From Kitasatospora phosalacinea (lineage in GTDB: Bacteria; Actinomycetota; Actinomycetes; Streptomycetales; Streptomycetaceae), in assembly GCF_000717185.1 (NCBI RefSeq), contig NZ_JNYE01000081.1, positions 1 through 34,806 on the forward strand: a stretch of 34,806 nt of DNA. The letters are read 5' to 3'. A program made the translations under genes and the position numbers. Position 1 is the first letter of the stretch. Each line of letters starts with the position of its first letter. Below the pieces are notes generated by a model. That model was not told the origin of the DNA. It did not search any database and was given only the letters and a program-made list of their open reading frames with translations. This document shows, one piece after another, positions 1 to 5,899 of this stretch.

Positions 1-15
1 GGGGGTGACAGGGGG

Positions 16-810
16 TCAGGGGGCGGGCGGGGTGGCGAGGCGGAGGAGGGGTCCGGTGAGGGCGGGGGCGGAGAGGGTGGCGGTGAGGTCGCGCAGGAGG
101 AGGGCGGCGGGGCCGTCGGGGCGTTCGTCGGCGAAGAACTCGCCTAGCAGGGAGGCGAGTTCGGGGTCGCGGGCGGCGGCGACGGTGAGGGCGGCGACGA
201 GTTCCTGGACGAGGTGGAGCTGCAGGGTCTCGACCGGGACGGGCTTGTCGGTGAGCCAGTCCAGGGAGCTGATCTCGGCGTTGGCGATCCAGGCGCGGAC
301 GGTGCGGCGCAGGGTCGGGCTGGGGTCGGGGGCGCCGAGGTGCAGCAGGATCTGTTCCTGCGCGGCCCGCCGGACCTGGTCGATGACGGCGTCCGCGTCG
401 GGGCTGGCGGCGACCGAGCCGCCGCGCAGCAGGGCGGTGAAGCCCGCCGCGTGGGACTGCACGAAGTCGAGGTAGCGGCCCATGACGCGGTGCAGGCGCT
501 CGGAGAGCGGGCCCTCGCCGGGCTCCTCGAAGCGTCCGGCGAGTTCGTGTCCGGCCCGGCGCAGGGCCTCCTCGTACAGGGCCTGCTTGCCGGGGAAGTA
601 GTGGTACACCAGCGGGCGGGAGGCGCCCGCGGCGGCGGCGATGTCGTCGATCGAGACGTCCTCGGGCGCGCGGTCCGAGAACAGCTGGAGCGCCACCGCG
701 ATGAGCTGTTCGCGGCGCTCGTCGACGCTCAGCCGCCGCCGGGGCGCGCGGGCGGTGGCGGGGGGCTGTTCCCCGGCGCGGGGGGCCGCGGACGGCGTGC
801 GGGAGGCCAT
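16..810 (-). CDS. TetR/AcrR family transcriptional regulator
   Basis: The 264-residue protein has a basic, disordered N-terminus followed by a TetR-type DNA-binding domain. The helix-turn-helix is at about residues 53-75 (SIDDIAAAAGASRPLVYHYF), with the typical YHYFPGK ending. The C-terminal ligand domain (about 85-230) is helical and not assignable to a ligand. I chose the ATG at 810. A GTG at 819 is in frame, but TAGGGT lies 7 nt before the ATG with no clear spaced Shine-Dalgarno, so a leaderless transcript is possible; an AGGGTGGG stretch could also act as a weak ribosome site. It lies 37 nt downstream of the NUDIX gene on the same strand and may be co-transcribed with it. The target is unknown. 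Confidence 0.9.
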   Translation of the reverse strand: MASRTPSAAPRAGEQPPATARAPRRRLSVDERREQLIAVALQLFSDRAPEDVSIDDIAAAAGASRPLVYHYFPGKQALYEEALRRAGHELAGRFEEPGEGPLSERLHRVMGRYLDFVQSHAAGFTALLRGGSVAASPDADAVIDQVRRAAQEQILLHLGAPDPSPTLRRTVRAWIANAEISSLDWLTDKPVPVETLQLHLVQELVAALTVAAARDPELASLLGEFFADERPDGPAALLLRDLTATLSAPALTGPLLRLATPPAP

Positions 811-847
811 GCGGCCCACCCTAGTGCCGAGGGTGCGGGGACGGTGG

Positions 848-1393
848 TCAGGTGGTGGCGCGCAGTTCCAGGTAGCGGCGGTAGGCCTCGCGGCCGTCGG
901 GGACGAACTCCCAGCTGTCGAGGCGTTCGGCGAGCTGTTCCTCGGTGAGCCAGTCGTACCAGGCGACCTCGGACTCCTGCGGGTGCACCGGCCCGTCCCA
1001 CTCGGCCTCGTGGACGTCGGACCACCAGCTGTAGCGGTCGCCGTCGGTGTAGAGGAAGCGGAACAGCGGGCGGGTGCGGATGCCGGTGACGCCCAGCTCC
1101 TCCTCGGCCTCCCGGACGGCGGCCTCCGGGTAGCCCTCGCCCGCGCCGACCACGCCGCCGACGAAGCAGTCGTGGGCGCCGGGGGCGAACGCCTTGGTGT
1201 CGGTGCGGCGGTGGATGAAGATCCGGCCGCGCGGGTCGCGGACCAGGACGAAGACGCAGCGGTGGATCAGGCCGTCGCGGTAGACCTCGGAGCGGGGGGC
1301 GGTGCGCAGCACCCGGTCCTGTTCGTCGACCACGTCGAGGATCTCGTCGAGGTTGGTGGCGGGGCTGGTGGCGGGGTTCTCCATGGCGGCCAT
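848..1393 (-). CDS. NUDIX hydrolase (YfcD / IPP-isomerase-like group)
   Basis: The 181-residue protein carries a complete NUDIX box at residues 80-102: G80, E86, R94-E95, E98-E99 and G101 fit GX5EX7REUXEEXGU. The metal-binding, catalytic glutamates are therefore present. The N-terminal part (EILDVVDEQDRVL...RDGLIHRCVFV) resembles the YfcD/isopentenyl-diphosphate-isomerase-like branch of the family, which hydrolyses or isomerises diphosphate substrates. The actual substrate cannot be read from sequence. The start at 1393 (MAAM) was chosen because the longer open frame upstream has non-coding character and overlaps the divergent secreted-protein gene; the ATG at 1384 is an alternative. It is followed by the TetR gene on the same strand. 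Confidence 0.9.
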   Translation of the reverse strand: MAAMENPATSPATNLDEILDVVDEQDRVLRTAPRSEVYRDGLIHRCVFVLVRDPRGRIFIHRRTDTKAFAPGAHDCFVGGVVGAGEGYPEAAVREAEEELGVTGIRTRPLFRFLYTDGDRYSWWSDVHEAEWDGPVHPQESEVAWYDWLTEEQLAERLDSWEFVPDGREAYRRYLELRATT

Positions 1394-1466
1394 TGTGGCG
1401 TGCGGCGGCGCACCGCGGCGGCGTCGGGGCGGCGTCACCCGAAAGAGTTGGTATACGTAGTGGTTG

Positions 1467-1485
1467 GTCCGGGAATGAACCGGAC
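1467..1485. promoter_or_regulatory. Inverted repeat in the NUDIX / secreted-protein intergenic region
   Basis: GTCCGG (1467-1472) and CCGGAC (1480-1485) form a perfect inverted repeat with a 7-nt spacer. It lies between the divergent starts at 1393 and 1517. It could be an operator or a short 5' UTR hairpin. No regulator is known. Confidence 0.3.
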
Positions 1486-1516
1486 GGACCGTCAGGAATC
1501 CTTCCGAGGAGCAGAT

Positions 1517-1858
1517 TTGAAGAACCGCACCGTCGTCCTGTCCGTCGCTGCCGCCACGCTGGCCGCGCTCGCCACCGCGCTGCCCGCCGCGGCCGCGCCC
1601 GCCCCCGGGGCCAGGGCCGTCCGCTCCGGCCTGGACTGCACCACCTGGATCCACAACAACGACCCGCTGTACGGAGGCGTCGACTGCACCAACAACACCG
1701 GCGGCCCGATCACCTTCCACGCCGACATCGTCTGCGGCTGGGCGCCGGACGTCACGGGCAACTCGGTGACCGCCTGGCCGGGCCAGACCCAGGAGTCCTC
1801 CGGCCACTGCGCGATCTACTCCTCCGGCATCGGCCACATCGGGTGGACGGTGGAGTGA
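1517..1858 (+). CDS. Small secreted four-cysteine protein, function unknown
   Basis: The 113-residue protein starts at a TTG (1517) preceded by a good GAGGAG ribosome site at 1506-1511. Residues 1-32 form a Sec signal peptide: a KNR n-region, an Ala/Leu/Val core, and cleavage likely after an Ala-rich stretch. The mature part is about 80 residues with exactly four cysteines (LDC, VDC, IVC, GHC), consistent with two disulfides in an exported domain. It is rich in Gly, Thr, Asn and Trp. I do not recognise the family. A larger open frame starting at 641 contains it but runs antisense through two other genes, so only the part after the signal peptide start is credible. Confidence 0.75.
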   Translation: MKNRTVVLSVAAATLAALATALPAAAAPAPGARAVRSGLDCTTWIHNNDPLYGGVDCTNNTGGPITFHADIVCGWAPDVTGNSVTAWPGQTQESSGHCAIYSSGIGHIGWTVE

Positions 1859-1884
1859 CGGCCCGCAGTGTTTAGGGTGGCGGG

Positions 1885-3114
1885 GTGGAGATCCAACAGG
1901 TCCAGGGGTACGTGGCGGACGGGTTCGAGCCGGTCCGGGAGGCCTTCGCGGGCAACTTCCGGCAGTACGGGGAGCTCGGTGCGGCCTTCGCGCTGTACCT
2001 GGACGGGCGGCGGGTGGTCGACCTGTGGGGCGGCGACGCGCGCCCGGAGGTCGGTGCCCGGCCCGCCCCGGCGGTCGGCTGGGCGGAGGGGACGGCGCAG
2101 GTGCTGCGCTCCGTCACCAAGGGGCTGACCGCCTCCGTCGCCCTGCACCTCGCGCAGCGCGGGCTGCTCGACCTGGACGCGCCGGTGGCCTCGTACTGGC
2201 CGGAGTTCGCGCAGGCCGGGAAGGGCCGCGTCCCGGTGCGCTGGCTGCTCTCGCACCAGGCCGGGCTGCCCGCGCTGGACGTGCCGCTGCGGATCGAGGA
2301 CGTGCTGGCCTGGGAGCCCGCGGCCGCGGCCGTGGCCGCCCAGGCCCCCGCCTGGGAGCCCGGCACCGCGCACGGGTACCACCCGCTGACCTTCGGCTGG
2401 CTGGTCGGCGAGGTGGTCCGGCGGGCCGGGGGCCGCAGCGTGGGGCGGTACTTCGCGGAGGAGATCGCCGCCCCGCTCGGCCTGGACCTGTGGATCGGCC
2501 TGCCCGCCACCGCGGCCGGACGGGTCGGCCGACTGGTCGACCTGCCCGCCCCGGAGGCCGCCCGGCTCGGGCCGGGCGGGATGCGGATGCGTCCCAAGCA
2601 GTCCGTGCTGGACGCCTACCGGGACCCGCGCTCGCTGACCGCCCGCTCGTTCGGCTCGGTGCGCAGCAGCGTCGACCTGAACGACCCGGCGGTGCAGGCC
2701 GTCGAGGTGCCCGGCGCGGGCGGGATCGGCACCGCCCGCTCGCTGGCCCGGTTCTACGCCGCGCTGATCGGCGCCGCCGACCGCACCGACGCGCCCGGCG
2801 GGCGGCTGCCCGCGCTGTTCGACCGCGGCACGCTGGCCGAGGCGGCCGGCCCCTCGGTGCAGGGGCCGGACCGGGTGCTGATCGTCAACACCGCCTTCGG
2901 CCAGGGCTTCTTCCGGCACGGCGGCACCTCGCCGATGGCCTCCCCGGCGAGCTTCGGCCACCCCGGCCGGGGCGGCTCGCTCGGCTTCGCCGACCCGGAG
3001 CTGGGCATCGGCTTCGGCTACGTCACCAACGGCATGCAGCCGGGCGTCACCGGGGACGTCCGCTCCCGGGCGCTGATCGCCGCCGTCCGGCAGTGCCTGG
3101 CGGCGCGCGGCTGA
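1885..3114 (+). CDS. Serine hydrolase, beta-lactamase/esterase (EstB-like) family
   Basis: The 409-residue protein belongs to the class C beta-lactamase-like esterases/transpeptidases. The catalytic SxxK motif is S76-V-T-K79 within LRSVTKGLTASVALHL. The second motif is HGYHPLTFGW with Y165, in place of the YxN of true beta-lactamases. A C-terminal HPGRGGSLGFADPELGIGFGYVTNGM segment supplies the third-motif region typical of the family. No signal peptide is seen, so it is probably a cytoplasmic ester or amide hydrolase. The start is GTG at 1885; TAGGGT at 1873-1878 lies 6 nt upstream and no Shine-Dalgarno is present, which suggests a leaderless mRNA. The substrate is unknown. Confidence 0.9.
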   Translation: MEIQQVQGYVADGFEPVREAFAGNFRQYGELGAAFALYLDGRRVVDLWGGDARPEVGARPAPAVGWAEGTAQVLRSVTKGLTASVALHLAQRGLLDLDAPVASYWPEFAQAGKGRVPVRWLLSHQAGLPALDVPLRIEDVLAWEPAAAAVAAQAPAWEPGTAHGYHPLTFGWLVGEVVRRAGGRSVGRYFAEEIAAPLGLDLWIGLPATAAGRVGRLVDLPAPEAARLGPGGMRMRPKQSVLDAYRDPRSLTARSFGSVRSSVDLNDPAVQAVEVPGAGGIGTARSLARFYAALIGAADRTDAPGGRLPALFDRGTLAEAAGPSVQGPDRVLIVNTAFGQGFFRHGGTSPMASPASFGHPGRGGSLGFADPELGIGFGYVTNGMQPGVTGDVRSRALIAAVRQCLAARG

Positions 3115-3117
3115 ACC

Positions 3118-3147
3118 GGGCCGCGACGGGCCGCGACGGGCCGCGAC
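3118..3147. repeat. 10-bp tandem repeat x3 just after the serine hydrolase stop
   Basis: Three exact copies of GGGCCGCGAC start 3 nt after the stop codon at 3112-3114. This is a simple short tandem array in the convergent gap before the NTF2-like gene. Confidence 0.85.
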
Positions 3148-3182
3148 CGGGCCGTGCCGGGAGCGGAGGGGGCGGAGGGGCG

Positions 3183-3509
3183 TCAGGCCTGGCCGGTCTC
3201 GAAGCGGCTGACCCGGCCGTCCGGGGCGACCGTGAAGCGCCAGGCGGTGCGCATCTCGCCCCAGGTGTCGTTGCGGTAGTCGGCGACCAGGGCGCGGCCG
3301 CCGGACTTCTCGGTCTGCACCTCGATGTGCCCGTGCGAGGAGAAGATCTCCCGGTCGACCCAGTCCGCCAGGTCGCGCTCGGAGCCGTCGTCGGACATCG
3401 TGGCGTCCTCGGTCAGGGCGGCGAAGAAGGCGTCCCGGTTGCCGGAGTTGACGGCGTCCAGCAGGCGGCGGACGGCCGGGTCGGAGAGCTTGTCGACGGC
3501 GATGGTCAT
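3183..3509 (-). CDS. NTF2-like / SnoaL-like protein
   Basis: The 108-residue protein has the size and pattern of the NTF2/SnoaL-like fold. It has an N-terminal helix pair with NSGNRDAFFAALTEDATMSDDGSERD, then alternating strands ending in WRFTVAPDGRVSRFETGQA. Members may be small-molecule isomerases, hydrolases or ligand-binding proteins, and the active-site residues cannot be assigned here. The ATG at 3509 is preceded on the minus strand by GAGGAGT about 9 nt upstream, which fixes the start over longer in-frame options. It converges with the serine hydrolase and diverges from the DUF6325 gene. Confidence 0.85.
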   Translation of the reverse strand: MTIAVDKLSDPAVRRLLDAVNSGNRDAFFAALTEDATMSDDGSERDLADWVDREIFSSHGHIEVQTEKSGGRALVADYRNDTWGEMRTAWRFTVAPDGRVSRFETGQA

Positions 3510-3683
3510 GGCGGGTGGACTCCTCGGCGGGGTCGGACGGGCGCCGGGCGGGTGCCGGGCGCGGGCGTCGGACGGATCGGTGCTTCGACGGGACCACGGG
3601 CGGCCGCGGTCCGCCAGCCGCCGTGGGCCACCCGGAGCCCGTCCGGGCGCTGCGTGGCGGACCCGGCTCCCGGAGAACCGTGT

Positions 3684-3707
3684 GTTTTGATCCCGGAATG
3701 AGGGATT
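3684..3707 (+). promoter_or_regulatory. Possible sigma-B-like promoter for DUF6325/SHOCT
   Basis: GTTT (3684-3687), 14 nt, then GGGATT (3702-3707) approximate the Streptomyces sigma-B consensus (GNNT-N14-16-GGGTAY). The -10 deviates at two positions. It lies 23 nt before the DUF6325 start. Confidence 0.3.
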
Positions 3708-3729
3708 CGTGCACGGAAGGGAGCCCCTG

Positions 3730-4158
3730 ATGGGACCGGCCGAACTGCTCGTCCTGACCTTTCCCGAGGCGACCGTCAGCGTCGAGGCGGCCACCGCCCT
3801 GGTCCGGCTGCGCACCGCGGCCGGGGTCCGGGTGATCGACTCGCTGGTGGTGCTCCGGGACGCCGAGGGCGATGCCACCTACGCGGAGCTCGCCGACCTG
3901 GAGCACCTGCGGGGCGTCGCGGGGCTGGACGGCGACGAGCTGCCGCTGATCGGGCCGGAGGACGCCCAGGAGGCCGCCGAACTGCTGGAGCCCGGCAGCA
4001 CGGCGCTGATCGTGCTGATCGAGCACCTGTGGGCCGAGGAGGCGGCCGCGGCGCTGCGCGCGGCCGGCGGCCGGATCGCCTCCGGGGTGCGCATTCCGCC
4101 GGAGAACATCGAAGAGGCCGTCCGCGCCGCCGAGGCGCGCGTCGCGGCGGGAGAGTGA
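3730..4158 (+). CDS. DUF6325 family protein
   Basis: The 142-residue acidic protein begins MGPAELLVLTFPEATVSVEAA and matches the DUF6325 pattern: an N-terminal GPxExLVLxFP, a RVIDSLVVLRDAEGD strand, then an acidic helical middle and an IVLIEHLWAEEAAAALRAAGG segment. The biochemical role is unknown. AAGGGAG at about 3717-3723 is a good ribosome site for the ATG at 3730. The SHOCT-domain gene follows 7 nt downstream, a pairing that recurs in actinomycetes, so they are probably co-transcribed and act together, perhaps in envelope or stress physiology (inference). Confidence 0.85.
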   Translation: MGPAELLVLTFPEATVSVEAATALVRLRTAAGVRVIDSLVVLRDAEGDATYAELADLEHLRGVAGLDGDELPLIGPEDAQEAAELLEPGSTALIVLIEHLWAEEAAAALRAAGGRIASGVRIPPENIEEAVRAAEARVAAGE

Positions 4159-4165
4159 GGGCGGC

Positions 4166-4537
4166 GTGTTCCGACCGATGAGGCCGATCCGGCCGGTCCG
4201 GGTGGTCCGCCCGGTGGGGCGTCCGCTCGCCCGCGGGCTGCTGGTGGGCGGCGCCGCGTACGCGGCGGGCCGGGCCGGGGCCCGCCGGGCCGCCGCGGAG
4301 CAGGGCCAGGACCAGGCGATCGCCGAACTGCAGGCCGGGCAGCAGCAGGCCGCCCAGCAGCCGGTCTACGCCCCGCCGCCGGCCGCCCCGGCGCCGGTCC
4401 AGGCAGCTCCGGCCGCCGCGCCCGCCGCGGGCGGCGAGGACGTGGCGAGCAAGTTGACGCAGCTGGCGCAGCTGGTGCAGCAGGGGCTGCTCACCCCGGA
4501 GGAGTTCGCGGCGGCGAAGGCCAGGCTGCTGTCCTGA
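4166..4537 (+). CDS. SHOCT domain-containing protein
   Basis: The 123-residue protein has three parts. The basic N-terminus (residues 1-25, MRPIRPVRVVRPVGRP) leads into a short Gly/Ala hydrophobic stretch (LLVGGAAYAAG). The middle is a Gln/Ala/Pro-rich linker of low complexity. The last ~30 residues form a SHOCT domain (KLTQLAQLVQQGLLTPEEFAAAKARLLS), a short C-terminal helical hairpin seen in many oligomerising or membrane-linked proteins. The start is GTG at 4166; the ATG at 4178 is an in-frame alternative. GAGGG just upstream may serve as ribosome site. It is paired with the DUF6325 gene. Confidence 0.85.
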   Translation: MFRPMRPIRPVRVVRPVGRPLARGLLVGGAAYAAGRAGARRAAAEQGQDQAIAELQAGQQQAAQQPVYAPPPAAPAPVQAAPAAAPAAGGEDVASKLTQLAQLVQQGLLTPEEFAAAKARLLS

Positions 4538-4582
4538 GGGGCGGGCGGCAGGAGGAGCGGGACGGCCCGTCGGGGCCGGTCG

Positions 4583-5626
4583 TCACCACAGTTGGTCCCA
4601 CCACCAGGCGATCTCGGGGTAGGGCGGCGGGGTGAGCCGGCCGTCGGCGGGCCGTTCGGCGCGTGCGGCGGCCGGGAGGCTGCCGGGGGTGCGATCGGTG
4701 TAGCGGGCGGAGGTGAAGCCCCACTCCAGGTTGCCGCTCACCAGGTTGGACAACTGCGTGATGTAGCGCTGCAGTTCGGCCCCGGCGCGGCGGGAGGTGC
4801 GGTCGGCGAGGCGGAGGAACAGGCACATGGTGCGGTCGTGCAGGGCGGCGGCCTCCAGCAGCGCCTGCTCCTGGGAGCAGCCCAGGTGGCGCTGGAGCGC
4901 GTCCACGATGTTGCTCTCCAGGGCGCCGTGGCCGTCCTCGCGGCGGAAGGAGTAGACGTCGGCCGCGACCAGCACCAGGAACTTGGCGGCCTCGGTGAGC
5001 GCGTGCACCCGGGGGGAGTCCAGCTGGGACTGCGGGATGGCGGTGCGCTCGCAGACCTCGATGAGCTCGATGCAGGAGCGGCTGCCGCGGTCCAGCGGGC
5101 CGATCGTCAGGTACTCGGAGAGCGTCATCGACCGGCGTTCGGCGCGGTAGGCGACGATGGTGGCGGCGCCCATGAAGGACTCCAGCTGGCTGTCCGCCCA
5201 GCGCTTGACGGAGAGCGCGGGAGCCCAGGCGCGGGCCCGGCTGAACACGTCGCGGACGGAGGCGACGTAGCGGTCGGCCTCACCCGGGTGCGAGTTCGAA
5301 GAATTGATAACAGCGAGTAGCGTGGCTGCTATGGTGAGTACACGGGCGGGGTCCCGGCTGAGTCGGCCGGTGTCCCACTCGTCGTCCAGGGTGAGCATGC
5401 TGCAGAGCCACTGAGAGGCGAGCTCCAGCCCCGTGGTGCCCTCGGCGTCCCGGGCGATCCGGCAGACGAACTCGTGCGCGCCGATGGCCAGTAGGCGGCT
5501 GCGGCGTTCGACGTCCTCGGCGAACCCCATGGCGTCGAGCCAGAGTTCGGTGCTCTTGCCGACGGCCTCGTGATCCGGGTGCAGGCTGGACGGAATGGGG
5601 CAGAAGAGTCGGGGTATTGCAGCCAA
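4583..5626 (-). CDS. Terpene synthase family protein with altered NSE motif
   Basis: The 347-residue protein has the length and layout of bacterial class I terpene cyclases. The N-terminal FCPIPSSLHPDHEAV (8-22) resembles the conserved cyclase lead-in. The Asp-rich metal motif is D81-D82-E-W-D85. The second metal site reads A222-D-V-Y-S226-F-R-R-E230, so Ser and Glu of the NSE triad are kept but the Asn ligand is Ala. The C-terminal Arg-Tyr pair (R308-Y309), which senses diphosphate, is present. Such enzymes ionise geranyl, farnesyl or geranylgeranyl diphosphate; the product cannot be predicted and activity is uncertain given the lost ligand. The start is TTG at 5626 with GGAG 5 nt upstream. 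It is divergent from the LuxR-type regulator. Confidence 0.85.
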   Translation of the reverse strand: MAAIPRLFCPIPSSLHPDHEAVGKSTELWLDAMGFAEDVERRSRLLAIGAHEFVCRIARDAEGTTGLELASQWLCSMLTLDDEWDTGRLSRDPARVLTIAATLLAVINSSNSHPGEADRYVASVRDVFSRARAWAPALSVKRWADSQLESFMGAATIVAYRAERRSMTLSEYLTIGPLDRGSRSCIELIEVCERTAIPQSQLDSPRVHALTEAAKFLVLVAADVYSFRREDGHGALESNIVDALQRHLGCSQEQALLEAAALHDRTMCLFLRLADRTSRRAGAELQRYITQLSNLVSGNLEWGFTSARYTDRTPGSLPAAARAERPADGRLTPPPYPEIAWWWDQLW

Positions 5627-5735
5627 CGTGTCTCCAGAGCAGCCTGTTGCCGGTGCGGCGCGAATCCAAGAGGCGCGGACTCGGGCGATGGTCTTCCCCC
5701 GCGAAGATCCACTACACCCTTGTGGCTCGAAAGTT

Positions 5736-5747
5736 ATCCGATCGGAT
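5736..5747. promoter_or_regulatory. 12-bp palindrome between terpene synthase and LuxR-type regulator
   Basis: ATCCGATCGGAT is a perfect palindrome in the 273-bp divergent intergenic region, about 110 nt upstream of the terpene synthase start and 150 nt upstream of the regulator start. It is a candidate operator; its binder is unknown. Confidence 0.4.
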
Positions 5748-5899
5748 CATCAGATGCCATGGCTCGTAAGGCATTTGCCCCGGGCAACGGTGTCTAACCC
5801 TGCGTCAGGCGCCCCTGCCTGCGCGAACGCCGCCCGCCCGGCCCGTCGCGGCGCTAAGGTCGGGAACGGAGTGCCGGACGGTGAGGCGGAGGGACGGGC

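Noticed and set aside
1816..4026. 736-codon minus-strand frame spanning several genes
   Set aside because: Antisense to the serine hydrolase and DUF6325 genes, with no domain. Only the NTF2-like part in another frame is real.
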